A stretch of DNA of 64,000 bases from Candidatus Bathycorpusculum acetigenes (GTDB lineage Archaea; Thermoproteota; Bathyarchaeia; Bathyarchaeales; Bathycorpusculaceae), in the NCBI GenBank assembly GCA_009781675.1, contig WQVG01000001.1, positions 84,277 through 148,276 on the forward strand, written 5' to 3'. Each line of letters starts with the position of its first letter. Within the stretch, counting starts at the first letter, position 1. The notes under the pieces were generated by a model that worked only from the letters and a program-made list of their open reading frames with translations, had not been told where the DNA came from and did not search any database. The position numbers and the translations under genes were made by a program. Shown one piece after another: positions 26,397-35,497 of the stretch.

Positions 26397-27257
26397 GTGT
26401 CCTTTGAAATTCAAGAATTGCCTGATGTCATTCGGGTTATTGTCCTTTTAAACCTCACTAAGGGTGCTAAGCTGAAACGATCTACACTTAAGCGCCGTAT
26501 TGATCGGGTTTATGTGAGTTATACCTGCATTGATCTCGATGAGCTCGATAAGGCACTTAGGGAAATGGTAGCTGAGAATCTCATCGAAGAAGGGGGTGAG
26601 TATGTTTGGTTAACCCCGCAGGGGCAACGGCTGGGCAAGGAGTGGGAGAGTCTTCTGCTAAAAAATGAGCCCATCATGGAGGTTGTCGCCGGTTTAGTCG
26701 ATGGCTCCATCACAAGCCTTGTTGTAATTCTCTCCGCCTTTATCGGTACGCTCACTTCAAATGTCATATTTAGCAACCCCGACCTCGTTATTTTCTCTGC
26801 ATTTCTAACTCTGAGCGCGGTTGCTATCACCAATTTTTCCAGTTTTCTGTTAGGCGGCATCACCGAGGACCTAAACAATATCATGACCCTGCAAAACCTA
26901 ATGAACTACAGCCTAAGTGATATTCCTGACAAAAAAGAACGTGACAAATCCCTTCTGTTAGTCCAAAAGCTCTTTCTATTGCTGGGTCGCCAGATTCACC
27001 GCGCAAATCTATATGCTGCCATAGTCTGCGGAGTCACAACCTTCATAGCCGGCATAATTCCCATAGCCGCATACCTTCTTCTGCCTCCATACTATAACCT
27101 TATGATCTCACTTGGGCTGGTCAGTGCCATAGCCGGTGTCTTTTTGGTTCGTTACCGCTCCAAAAAAACCCGCGTCAGCTGGAAAATAACCCTCGCCGAA
27201 ACCCTAACTATTGTCATAATCGCCACCATAGTCTCGCTAATCCTAGGTGCGGCCTAA
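26397..27257 (+). CDS. Winged-helix domain fused to a VIT/CCC1-like membrane transporter domain
   Basis: The 286-residue protein starts at a GTG. Residues about 1-88 are soluble and look like a winged helix (KLKRSTLKRRIDRVYVSYTC, then LREMVAENLIEEGGEYVWLTPQGQRLG). Residues about 95-286 hold five or so membrane helices with MEVVAGLVDGSITSLVVILSAF, which recalls the G-x-x-DG-x-x-T first helix of VIT/CCC1 iron and manganese transporters. A polar linker (about 165-195) lies where VIT proteins have their cytoplasmic metal-binding helices. Transport of Fe or Mn is inferred by family only. The fused winged helix is unusual and may sense metal or modulate the channel. Its end overlaps the convergent CoA-binding gene by four bases. 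Confidence 0.65.
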   Translation: MSFEIQELPDVIRVIVLLNLTKGAKLKRSTLKRRIDRVYVSYTCIDLDELDKALREMVAENLIEEGGEYVWLTPQGQRLGKEWESLLLKNEPIMEVVAGLVDGSITSLVVILSAFIGTLTSNVIFSNPDLVIFSAFLTLSAVAITNFSSFLLGGITEDLNNIMTLQNLMNYSLSDIPDKKERDKSLLLVQKLFLLLGRQIHRANLYAAIVCGVTTFIAGIIPIAAYLLLPPYYNLMISLGLVSAIAGVFLVRYRSKKTRVSWKITLAETLTIVIIATIVSLILGAA

Positions 27258-27685
27258 CTACGGCACAGATGTAGATGATCCTCCATTATACATCGATCCA
27301 TAATCACCTTCAAACCTGTTTGCTGTGCTGTTTTTGCGGCATCTATGTTGATGATGCCCCGCTGCATCCAGATCACACATGGCCTGCCAAACTGGTTTCT
27401 GAGTTTGATTGCTTGCTCCACAACAGGTGGTACATCTTCGCTTTTTCGAAAGATATCTATGATATCTATGGTTTTCTGTATCTCGGGTGGGATGTCTAGG
27501 AGATTTTTGTAACTTTTTTCACCCACAGCCTCATCAACAAGGGGGTTAACGGGAATTATGTGGTAGCCATGCTTTTTGAGATATGCCGCAACACGATGGC
27601 TGGGCCTGCCCAGGGTGTTTGATAAGCCGACAACGGCAACAACACGATACTTGCTTAGCATTTCTTTAATTTCTTCAGGATCCAT
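27254..27685 (-). CDS. CoA-binding domain protein (YccU-like, COG1832)
   Basis: The 143-residue Rossmann protein has YRVVAVVGLSNTLGRPSHRVA (nucleotide-binding loop, near residue 15), IIPVNPLVDEAVGEKSYKNL and CVIWMQRGIINIDAA, ending DRCIMEDHLHL. This is the stand-alone CoA-binding fold related to succinyl-CoA synthetase alpha. Family members bind CoA; their role is not established. It lies 26 bases downstream of the HtrA-like gene on the same strand. Confidence 0.9.
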   Translation of the reverse strand: MDPEEIKEMLSKYRVVAVVGLSNTLGRPSHRVAAYLKKHGYHIIPVNPLVDEAVGEKSYKNLLDIPPEIQKTIDIIDIFRKSEDVPPVVEQAIKLRNQFGRPCVIWMQRGIINIDAAKTAQQTGLKVIMDRCIMEDHLHLCRS

Positions 27686-27711
27686 TCATATCCTCTCTAT
27701 TTTTAGGATGT

Positions 27712-28638
27712 TTAGCTGAGTTTTAACTCAAAGAGCTGTCTTTTACCATTACGAACCGCACACATCTGTACTGTATCACCGATGTTATGTTTGTGGATTT
27801 CTGTGACTAAATCCTCAATCCGCCTGATTTCAACGTTGCCGACTTGAAGGATGATATCCTCCTGTACCATACCCGACAACTCCGCAGGACTGCCAAAGGC
27901 CACTTTGGTTACCAACACCCCATAATCCACCGGTAGACCATAATAGCGCGCTATCTGAGTGGTCAACGTTAAACCAACGATACCCAGCCAAGGTTGGCGC
28001 TTAACATCTTTTGTGACCGTTTCCTCAGTATAGCTCTTAGCAGAATTTATTGGGATTGCAAATCCGATGCCTTGAGCATATGGAATGATGGCAGTGTTTA
28101 TAGCAACCACCCTACCAGATAAGTCAATGAGAGGACCCCCACTATTACCCGGATTTATGGCCGCATCGGTCTGTACAAGGTTCTCAATTAGCCCCCGCTC
28201 AGATTCAACTGTTCGATTTATGGCACTCACAACACCACTAGTTACGCTAGGACCTCCAGCTAAACCAAACGGATTGCCAATTGCATAAACCCGTTGGCCC
28301 ACCCTGAGTTTATCTGAGTCCCCCAGCTGAGCGGGATAAAGATCTTCACCGCCATGGATCTCTATGACCGCGATATCCCGGATTGCACAGGAACCGACAA
28401 TGACACCCTCCAGCACCTGATTATTCCACAGCGTAACATTGATTTTTTGTGCCCCGCCAACAACATGATTATTTGTCAAGATTAACCCCTCATTATCAAT
28501 GATTGTGCCTGAACCCATGCCGCTCACCGGTACCGCATGATAGAAAACGTTGTGCACCAACTTGACTGTAGAAATGTTCACAACACTCTTGCTTGCTTTC
28601 TCGATGATATCTAGTACTGCGCTTTCATCATAGGACAC
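27712..28638 (-). CDS. HtrA/DegP-like serine protease with one PDZ domain
   Basis: The 308-residue trypsin-fold protein keeps the catalytic triad: His58 (TNNHVVGG), Asp88 (RDIAVIEI) and Ser166 (NPGNSGGPL). A single PDZ domain follows (about residues 215-305, with AFGSPAELSGMVQEDIILQV). There is no signal peptide or membrane anchor, so it should act in the cytoplasm, unlike bacterial DegP. HtrA proteins degrade misfolded proteins. It may be co-transcribed with the CoA-binding gene 26 bases downstream. Confidence 0.92.
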   Translation of the reverse strand: MSYDESAVLDIIEKASKSVVNISTVKLVHNVFYHAVPVSGMGSGTIIDNEGLILTNNHVVGGAQKINVTLWNNQVLEGVIVGSCAIRDIAVIEIHGGEDLYPAQLGDSDKLRVGQRVYAIGNPFGLAGGPSVTSGVVSAINRTVESERGLIENLVQTDAAINPGNSGGPLIDLSGRVVAINTAIIPYAQGIGFAIPINSAKSYTEETVTKDVKRQPWLGIVGLTLTTQIARYYGLPVDYGVLVTKVAFGSPAELSGMVQEDIILQVGNVEIRRIEDLVTEIHKHNIGDTVQMCAVRNGKRQLFELKLS

Positions 28639-29066
28639 GCCAAATTCCTCAAAAAAGGAGAGGAAACCTTTTTAATAAAATTTAGTGTATACATTTAACT
28701 CATTGAACGATTCATAAACAATAATATGCTGGCTTTGCAACATTATTATGCTATTAACTATTAACCATGCGTAGAATTAAATACACCCAATTAAACACCC
28801 ATATGCAATGGCTGAATTGCTTCAAGTTATGACTGGCAATCACTACACGTATGATATAATCAATCCATAAACTGGATGATACTGTTGATGTGAAATTAGT
28901 TCAGATATCCATCTAGCGTTTCTCTAATATCCACCTTTACTTGATCTAAAATGGATTATAATGTTTCAATGAAGGTAAAAGAAATTTCGAACATATTATG
29001 CCTAAACCTGCTAACAGAAACGTATGTTGCTGTGTTTCTCGTTCTCAAACTTTCGCAGTTTGTATG
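28639..29066. other. Intergenic region between the HtrA-like gene and cobD
   Basis: About 430 AT-rich bases with no convincing gene on either strand. The left end carries the promoter region for the HtrA-like gene (minus strand), and the right end is the 3' flank of cobD. I see no repeat, tRNA or recognisable structured RNA. Confidence 0.45.
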
Positions 29067-30182
29067 TTAAGCATTTTTGTCCATTATCTGCTTTATTTTT
29101 TCGGCAAGTAATTTGTTGTCTTTGGCTGAACGCACCGTCACGCGTATGTGTTTGTTATCCATACCCATAAAAGTGTAGCAGTCCCGGATTAGAATGTGCT
29201 CTTTTGCGAGTTGTTCCTTGAGGGCAGTGGATGTGAGGTTTGAGTTGGTTATTTTTATGAGCAAAAAGTTGGTTGTGGACGGGTAGATCTGTAGGCCTTG
29301 GATTTGCTTTAGATCGTTTGTGAGTTGCTCTTTGTTTTTGTTGATGGTTTCTTTGGTTGCTTTTATGAATTCTCTATCGTTAAATGCCGCTTTGGTGACT
29401 TGGCATGCTAAGCCATTTATACTCCAGGGTTGACGCATAGTTTCGAGCCTCTCGATGAGACTGTCTGCACCAAGGGCGTAACCAAAGCGTAGTCCGGCCA
29501 TACCATAGAATTTGGTAACTGAACGGATGACAAAAAGATTCTCATATTGGCGCACCATGCCTGCGACTGTGTCTTGCTCAGGTTCTTGAGCGAATTCAAT
29601 ATAATTCTCATCGACGCTAAAGATGATGTCTTTTTTATGGCAAAATGACACTAGATCCATGATACTTTCTTTTTTGTAGAGTTTACCCGAGGGACTGTGG
29701 GGGTTGCAAAGACACATAATTTTTGTGTTCTCGCTGACTGCTTCTTTGATTTTTGGGGTTTCCAGCGAAAAATCTGCTGGCAGTTGGACAAAGGTGATTT
29801 TGCCGCCGGCGCGCAGGGTTGCTTTTTCGTATTCTGAGAAAGAGGGCACCGGAATCAGTGCATCAAAGTTATGCGGTAAGATCTCTGCTATCATGTAGAT
29901 GAGCTCAATGGAGCCATTGCCTAGTAACACGTTTTCCGCCCCAACTCCATGACCCACATAATCGGCGATGGTTTCTTTGAATTCAACTGGATTTGGGTCT
30001 GGATAGAACTTGATTAGGCGAGCGTGCTCTTTAACAGCCTCGATTGCTTTGGGAGGTGGCCCCATGAAGTTGATGGGACCGCTAAATTCGAGTACTTCCT
30101 CGACGGGTATATCGTGTTTTCGGCTAAACCCCCAAATATCCCCACCATGGCTCACAAAACGCCGTTCCTTAGTTACCTGCAC
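29067..30182 (-). CDS. cobD: L-threonine-O-3-phosphate decarboxylase (CobD)
   Basis: The 371-residue PLP enzyme begins with SHGGDIWGFSRKHD and LEFSGPINFMGPPPKAI, the typical CobD start. It has GNGSIELIY, LCNPHSPSGKLY, the Asp of VDENYIEF and the PLP-lysine segment RSVTKFYGMAGLRFGY. CobD makes (R)-1-aminopropan-2-ol phosphate for the nucleotide loop of cobamides. The alternative, a second HisC, is less likely given the N-terminus and the cobamide genes that follow in this window. It overlaps the upstream membrane-protein gene by 14 bases. Confidence 0.85.
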   Translation of the reverse strand: MQVTKERRFVSHGGDIWGFSRKHDIPVEEVLEFSGPINFMGPPPKAIEAVKEHARLIKFYPDPNPVEFKETIADYVGHGVGAENVLLGNGSIELIYMIAEILPHNFDALIPVPSFSEYEKATLRAGGKITFVQLPADFSLETPKIKEAVSENTKIMCLCNPHSPSGKLYKKESIMDLVSFCHKKDIIFSVDENYIEFAQEPEQDTVAGMVRQYENLFVIRSVTKFYGMAGLRFGYALGADSLIERLETMRQPWSINGLACQVTKAAFNDREFIKATKETINKNKEQLTNDLKQIQGLQIYPSTTNFLLIKITNSNLTSTALKEQLAKEHILIRDCYTFMGMDNKHIRVTVRSAKDNKLLAEKIKQIMDKNA

Positions 30183-30720
30183 TACTTTGTTCCTCCATAA
30201 GCCGGTTTAGCTCTTTATCAACTGCTAAATGTGCTTTGTAGTGAGCGTTATATAGGTTTACAGTCTTATACAGCCAATACACGGCCCCAACCCCCAAAGT
30301 AGCTATGGTAAGCAAGACATATGTGGTTAACGGTACAGTTTGGGGCATAAATACCCGTTCAGGCAGAACCGCAACAAGATAGGCATCCTGTTGTTGCTCA
30401 TGAACTGCCAAGTCCTTAGATAGCAAATAGATGATGATAAAGGCAGGGATAATAAGTATGATACTTGCCGCCCACAACCTAGCATTACGTTGCCTCACAG
30501 GCTCCATTGGCGGCGGTGGTTGTTTGCCTTTATTTCTGAGGTACTGTGCGACGCGCTGTTCAAATTTGGCTTCATTTTGAAAGTGACGATTTCGACCCTC
30601 CACCAAACGATAGAACATAGGGAAAAACGCCGCACCAAACGTCACCACTGCACCTAAAAACCACATAGAAAACCACACTTTCTGATCTGCATAGTTGTTT
30701 GTGTTGGAGGCGGTTTGCAT
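30169..30720 (-). CDS. Three-helix membrane protein of unknown function
   Basis: The 183-residue protein has hydrophobic helices at about residues 17-38, 88-106 and 130-150. A basic cytoplasmic stretch with a poly-proline run (NKGKQPPPPMEPVRQRNAR) lies after the first helix, and the C-terminal tail is charged (KAHLAVDKELNRLMEEQ). I do not recognise a family; it loosely resembles small DUF4234-type membrane proteins. It overlaps cobD by 14 bases on the same strand, so translation is coupled. A role in cobamide metabolism would be pure inference. Confidence 0.65.
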   Translation of the reverse strand: MQTASNTNNYADQKVWFSMWFLGAVVTFGAAFFPMFYRLVEGRNRHFQNEAKFEQRVAQYLRNKGKQPPPPMEPVRQRNARLWAASIILIIPAFIIIYLLSKDLAVHEQQQDAYLVAVLPERVFMPQTVPLTTYVLLTIATLGVGAVYWLYKTVNLYNAHYKAHLAVDKELNRLMEEQSSAGN

Positions 30721-30765
30721 TTTGCTTCAACTATAGGCGTTGCTTACAAGGTTGGGGAGCCAAAC

Positions 30766-30773
30766 TTTATAAG
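30766..30773 (+). promoter_or_regulatory. TATA box of a likely leaderless transcript
   Basis: TTTATAAG at 30766-30773, within CAAACTTTATAAGG, lies about 23-30 bases ahead of the ATG at 30796. Transcription would begin at or next to that ATG, giving a leaderless mRNA. No Shine-Dalgarno precedes the ATG, which agrees. Confidence 0.6.
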
Positions 30774-30795
30774 GTCTCCTATTTGTGTAAACGTA

Positions 30796-31494
30796 ATGAG
30801 CCAATGTCAAATGTTGCTCTCTATTATAATTCCCGTCTACAACGAGGAGTTAACGATAGGCAACATCATCGATCGCACAAAAGAAGCCGCCCGTCAGCTT
30901 AGATTAGAAACTGAAATCATCGTGGTCGATGACCGTTCTCACGACAAATCGCTTCTGATAGCCTGTCAACGTAACGTTAAAGTTTATGCTCTAAAAGAGC
31001 ACCTAGGCAAGGGTTATGCATTGCGGGCAGGGTTTGCCCAAGCTAGGGGTGACCTAATTGTTACTATTGATTCGGATGGCTCGCATTGGCCTGAGGAACT
31101 TCATGAGGTGGTTGCGCCTGTGTTTTGCAACCAAGCCGATTTAGTTATCGGGTCACGTTACATGAACCGCAAACGAGTTGAGGCGCGTAAGCTCAACAAG
31201 TTTGGGGTCCGCATCTTTAATTCGCTCATTGAGTTGTTTACTGGTGTTGCCATTACCGATAGTCAATCTGGTTATCGAGCTATGAAGCGCGACGTATTAT
31301 TAGCGCAAAAGTTGACCTCGGGGGAGTACGAGATTGAATCTGAGATGCTGGTTAAAGCTGTTAAGGCAGGATTTAGAGTAACAGAGGTGCCTATAACCTT
31401 TGAGCAACGCACATATGGCCGCTCGGGGGTGGATCCGATGATGGATGGCTCCAAGATCCTTTTCTCCATCATAAGAGCATACCTAAAGGGATAA
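30796..31494 (+). CDS. Family 2 glycosyltransferase, DPM1-like
   Basis: From the ATG at 30796 (preferred because of the TATA spacing) the protein has 232 residues. It shows SIIIPVYNEELTIGNII, VVDDRSHDKS (first Asp pair), KGYALRAGFAQARGDLIVTIDSDGSH (DxD metal site), ADLVIGSRYM and SQSGYRAMKRDV. These match dolichol-phosphate mannose synthase-like GT2 enzymes, which load a sugar onto a lipid carrier for surface glycosylation. There is no membrane helix. It starts a plus-strand run of three glycosyltransferases. Confidence 0.88.
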   Translation: MSQCQMLLSIIIPVYNEELTIGNIIDRTKEAARQLRLETEIIVVDDRSHDKSLLIACQRNVKVYALKEHLGKGYALRAGFAQARGDLIVTIDSDGSHWPEELHEVVAPVFCNQADLVIGSRYMNRKRVEARKLNKFGVRIFNSLIELFTGVAITDSQSGYRAMKRDVLLAQKLTSGEYEIESEMLVKAVKAGFRVTEVPITFEQRTYGRSGVDPMMDGSKILFSIIRAYLKG

Positions 31495-31501
31495 CAAAAC
31501 G

Positions 31502-32497
31502 ATGACTCAGAATAGTTATCCCAAGGTTTCTATCATCGTGGCCTCCTATAACAGCGCTGACACTATCAAGGAGTGCCTCCAATCACTTTTAGCACTGGAT
31601 TACCCGCGAGATCATGTAGAGGTTCTTGTTATGGATGGGCTCAGCAAAGATAACACAGTCAAAATCGCTGAGCAACTCGGTGTCAAAGTCCTCTCCATAA
31701 ACCTTAGTGCACCTGCCGCCTACAATTATGCCCAAAAAATTGTGAGCCACCCCATTTTAGGGTTTGTGGATTCTGATGCTAAGGTTGAGCCAGAGTGGCT
31801 AAAAAAACTGGTGGGGCATCTGGATGAGACGATGGTGGCGGGTGTGAGTGGCGCAATAGAGACCTGGAATCAAGCTAACCCTTGGGCCAAAAGCATCGGC
31901 TACGAACTCAAAAGTCGCTACCAGCGCATCGGCAAATACACCAGCCGTATAGCCACCATGAATTTGTTACTCAAAAAATCTGTCATCGAAGAAGCCGGCG
32001 GTTGGGATGAAAATCTGCCCAGCCAATACGACACCGACTTTGGCCACCGCATAGCTAAACGAGGATACAAAATCGCCTATGAACCCTCAGCGGTCTGCTA
32101 TCACTACAACCGTCCCACACTAAAAGCGTTTTATCGCCAACAACTCCAATATGGAAAGAACACCCTCAGACTCTACCTAAAACACGGTAAACTAGCTAAA
32201 GGCGATGAAATCACCGATATAGGCATGAACCTCCAACCCCTGTTGTTACTATCTGCTGTAGTGTTATTTTGTTTGGGGTTTGTGCCATCATTACGGTTAC
32301 TCTGGATCGGCCCACCTGCCATACTTATGGGTATGCTTCTCTACTTTACCTACTTAGCCCTAAAAATCTCCCACAGATTCCACGACTGGTCAGCTATGCG
32401 ATTGGTGGTGCTCTACTTTGTCCGCTCAATTGCATGGTTCAACGGCGCCGTCACAATCACCATAGCCCATCTATCAAAAAGAGGGAAAAAGCCCTGA
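31502..32497 (+). CDS. Family 2 glycosyltransferase with C-terminal membrane helices
   Basis: The 331-residue protein has a GT-A domain (SIIVASYNSADTIKECLQSL, LVMDGLSKDNT, LGFVDSDAKVEPEW with the DxD site, and the acceptor-site region GGWDENLPSQYDTDFGHRIA). Two to three membrane helices follow (about residues 243-300). This arrangement suits membrane-bound transferases working on lipid-linked or surface glycans. It lies 7 bases after the DPM1-like gene, and its stop codon shares a base with the start of the next gene. Confidence 0.88.
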   Translation: MTQNSYPKVSIIVASYNSADTIKECLQSLLALDYPRDHVEVLVMDGLSKDNTVKIAEQLGVKVLSINLSAPAAYNYAQKIVSHPILGFVDSDAKVEPEWLKKLVGHLDETMVAGVSGAIETWNQANPWAKSIGYELKSRYQRIGKYTSRIATMNLLLKKSVIEEAGGWDENLPSQYDTDFGHRIAKRGYKIAYEPSAVCYHYNRPTLKAFYRQQLQYGKNTLRLYLKHGKLAKGDEITDIGMNLQPLLLLSAVVLFCLGFVPSLRLLWIGPPAILMGMLLYFTYLALKISHRFHDWSAMRLVVLYFVRSIAWFNGAVTITIAHLSKRGKKP

Positions 32498-33693
32498 TGT
32501 CGCCCAAAGTCTGCTTCATATCCCCCGAATACTGGCCCCTAACAGGCGGTACTGGCAGCTATATCTACTATCTAAGCAACGAACTCCAAAAAAACGGTTA
32601 CCCCATCTACATCGTCACAGGTGCAAACCAAACAAAAGACCTCCACGTTAACCCCAAACTCGATGTATCGTTCCTTAAAATTCCCAAAACACCAATAGTC
32701 AAGTCTTTCCTACTAGCCGCCCAAAGTAGTCAAAAACTCCAAATCAACCAAAAAGCCGTCCAAGTAGACATTACCCACCCCCAACTCCCACTTACCCCCA
32801 GCTTCGCTGTCCCCCCAAATTTTGGTAAAACCATAGTCTGCACAGTGCATTCCACCTGGAAAGGCGAAGCCCACGCTATCGCTGGCGAACCCTACATGCG
32901 GCTAAATGCAAACGAAAAATTTCTCATAATAGCCAACCGTTTTTTGCGCTTCTTTGAAGAAGGTATGTTACACCGTGCCCAAAAAATAATCGCTGTGAGC
33001 CACTTCACCAAATGGGAACTCATAACCTACTACAACATTCCCCCCCACAAAATCCAAGTCATCCACAACGGTGTCAACATCAAAAAATTTCAACCCCCAA
33101 CAAACAAACATAAAATCAAAAAAGAACTAGGTCTAAACCCAAACGATATAGCTATTGTCTCAGTAGGCCGACTATATGCACGCAAAGGTCTCTTCAACCT
33201 CATCGAAGCAATGCCTGCAGTGATAAAACAGTTTCCAAACGCCAAGTTCATTATATCCGGCAAAGGCCAGAGTAGTGAAATGATAAAACTCCACGCCCAC
33301 GCTGAAAGCATAGGTGTAAAGAACAACATCAAATTCACTGGTTACACCCCCGATAGAGAGTTGCCTAAACTCTACCAAGCCGCCGACATCTTTGCGTTTA
33401 GCACCTTATATGAACATCACCCCTTTGCCATCCTAGAAGCCCTTTCTACAGGTCTGCCTGTTGTCACAACTACCGTAGGCGGTATCCCTGAAACTATACA
33501 AACCGGAAAAAATGGTCTGCTAGTCCCTCCCTTTAACTCTGAACAATTCTCAAAGGCCCTTCTCTACCTGCTAGAGCATCCAACGGAGGCCGCAGAGATG
33601 GGTGCAAAAGCACGTCAAACCGTGGTAGAGCAACTGGATTGGAAAATAGTCGTTAAAGACGCCATGAAAGTCTACGATGAAGCACTACGATGA
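32497..33693 (+). CDS. Family 4 glycosyltransferase
   Basis: The 398-residue GT-B enzyme starts SPKVCFISPEYWPLTGGTGSY, has the N-terminal Gly-rich loop, the hinge IIAVSHFTKWELITYY with VIHNGVNIKKFQP, and the nucleotide-sugar site VSVGRLYARKGLFNLIEAM through EHHPFAILEALSTGLPVVTTTVGGIPE (E-x7-E). It probably extends a surface glycan. A reading frame exists further upstream (to 32269), but the ATG at 32497 overlaps the previous stop (TGATG) and begins the conserved domain. Confidence 0.9.
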   Translation: MSPKVCFISPEYWPLTGGTGSYIYYLSNELQKNGYPIYIVTGANQTKDLHVNPKLDVSFLKIPKTPIVKSFLLAAQSSQKLQINQKAVQVDITHPQLPLTPSFAVPPNFGKTIVCTVHSTWKGEAHAIAGEPYMRLNANEKFLIIANRFLRFFEEGMLHRAQKIIAVSHFTKWELITYYNIPPHKIQVIHNGVNIKKFQPPTNKHKIKKELGLNPNDIAIVSVGRLYARKGLFNLIEAMPAVIKQFPNAKFIISGKGQSSEMIKLHAHAESIGVKNNIKFTGYTPDRELPKLYQAADIFAFSTLYEHHPFAILEALSTGLPVVTTTVGGIPETIQTGKNGLLVPPFNSEQFSKALLYLLEHPTEAAEMGAKARQTVVEQLDWKIVVKDAMKVYDEALR

Positions 33694-33958
33694 TTGTTAT
33701 CCATAATCGGCGGTACAATTTTTTCTGTACAAATCTACAATAAATGCAGTAGTGTGGATGCATGGCAAGGAAACACTGCCTATTACCGTAACAGTTCGAA
33801 ATAAATATCCATGTTGCTCTTTGCCAGCAACTAATTCCAACAGGGTTTAGTGGTCAATTCACTTTCTCTCTGCATCAAGCTAAAATTCTCCATAACGGCT
33901 TCTTCTCTGAGAAGATGTGTGACGCCAGTGGATAGTGCGCTGTTTTTGTGATGCTTGT

Positions 33959-35401
33959 TTATCTGTTATTATCTGTATTCTGTATTTTGTTTTTTGTACC
34001 CATTACACATCCGGGATCACCATTTAGTGTATCGCCGTTATGGTATGCGGCTGACCGTGCTCTGCATCCACCGCAGATAAATTTGTATTGGCAGACTCCG
34101 CAAGTGCCTTTGAGGTTGGCTCGGTTGCGAAAGGCATTAAACAACGGTGCGTTGAGCCAGAGTTTTTTGAATTGCTGTGTTTTGAGGTTTCCCACGTTTA
34201 GGGGCAAAAATACACAGGGATGTACATCCCCTTGAGGTGAAATCGAGCAGTAGAGCCGTCCTGCGCCGCATCCGCCGATGAACTCCCCTAACGGTACTGC
34301 TTTTTTTGTAACCTTAACTGTCTGCATGTGTGCCAAGGCCATGGTAACTTCGCCTGTTCCGCTTGAACCCTGACACTGCAATGCAACCCGCGCCAGTTGC
34401 GGTGCGGTCGCTAAAATTGTGGTTTTGCACCCCGCTGACATACGATTAAGCAAATAACGCATGACATCCTCACGTTGTTGCGCGGTGAGGTCTTGGTCGC
34501 GATGATCTGCGCCGCGTCCGGTAGGTATAAAGTTAAAGTAGGTAAACCGTTCAGCTCCTAGTTGCTCTGCTAGATCGATAATCGCTGGTAACTCTGAGAG
34601 GTTATTTTTGCCCACCGTGGTAGCGATACAAGCACAGATATCTGCGTCGATACAGTTTTTGAGCCCGGCTATGGCTTTATCAAATGCACCAAGAACCCCC
34701 CGGAAATCATCATGGGTCTTGGCCGAGGCACCATCGATACTTATATCGATATAGTTAACTTGGGCCTGCTTGATTTTTGCCGTATTCTCTTTGGTAAGAA
34801 GAGTACCGTTGGATGCCAGTGAGACATATAGACCCCGATCTGAGGCATGTTTGGCAACCTCAAAGAAATCTTTACGGGTAAGCGGTTCACCTCCACTAAA
34901 AGCCAGCGCCGTAACATGTGCGTCAGCCAACTGATCCACTACATCAAGCGCCTGTGCTGTGGTTAACTCTTCTTCTTGTACTGTACCGCTGTTGCTATAG
35001 CAGTGTTTGCAACGCAAGTTGCATCTATGTGTGAAGTCCCAAACCACCAAAAACGGTGCACAAAGTGCTATGGGTTTTTTAATACCAAAATATACAAACG
35101 ATTCCACCAAATTAAGAACGGCATTCCGCGCATATCGATCCGTTAAAAGCTTAGCGGCCTTTTCACGCTTAAACCCCAAAGCCCGACGAAGAAACTCTAC
35201 CCAAAACCCAATCACCTGCGAATAAAAACCATTACACCCACTACACTTTTTGTCGAGCTTGCCTGCATAATCATCCAAGGCGGCCTCCAGTACCGTTCTA
35301 CCACATATCCCACATTTTTTAAGCGAAAGCTCAAGCATTTGTCTAGTCATAGGCATAGATATAACTGCATTCCAAAACGTATCATGGGATAGGATGCTCA
35401 C
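33959..35401 (-). CDS. Radical SAM protein with SPASM domain
   Basis: The 480-residue protein has an N-terminal zinc-binding-like region (CGICGRTVLEAAL, CSGCNGFY). The radical SAM motif CNLRCKHC follows (near residues 128-135), then LAFSGGEPLTRKDFF and YIDISIDGASAKTHD. The C-terminal SPASM domain has cysteines in YCSISPQGDVHPCVFLPLNVGN and CGVCQYKFICGGCRARS. SPASM enzymes modify peptides or cofactors, including heme and PQQ-type products; the substrate here is unknown. No precursor-peptide gene is visible next to it. It lies between the plus-strand glycosyltransferases and cobY. Confidence 0.87.
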   Translation of the reverse strand: MSILSHDTFWNAVISMPMTRQMLELSLKKCGICGRTVLEAALDDYAGKLDKKCSGCNGFYSQVIGFWVEFLRRALGFKREKAAKLLTDRYARNAVLNLVESFVYFGIKKPIALCAPFLVVWDFTHRCNLRCKHCYSNSGTVQEEELTTAQALDVVDQLADAHVTALAFSGGEPLTRKDFFEVAKHASDRGLYVSLASNGTLLTKENTAKIKQAQVNYIDISIDGASAKTHDDFRGVLGAFDKAIAGLKNCIDADICACIATTVGKNNLSELPAIIDLAEQLGAERFTYFNFIPTGRGADHRDQDLTAQQREDVMRYLLNRMSAGCKTTILATAPQLARVALQCQGSSGTGEVTMALAHMQTVKVTKKAVPLGEFIGGCGAGRLYCSISPQGDVHPCVFLPLNVGNLKTQQFKKLWLNAPLFNAFRNRANLKGTCGVCQYKFICGGCRARSAAYHNGDTLNGDPGCVMGTKNKIQNTDNNR

Positions 35402-35497
35402 AGCAAGGCGCCTCCAACAGATTTAACCCTTAATTGGACATATGCGGGATGTAAACATTTTGCTGATTGTTGCTTTAGTATTTTTTTAGGTTTTTAT

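Noticed and set aside
29067..30182. Second histidinol-phosphate aminotransferase
   Set aside because: The N-terminal HGGD and FSGPINFMGPP segments and the cobamide neighbours favour CobD.
32269..32496. Upstream extension of the GT4 gene
   Set aside because: It overlaps the membrane helices of the preceding GT2 in another frame and lacks family sequence.
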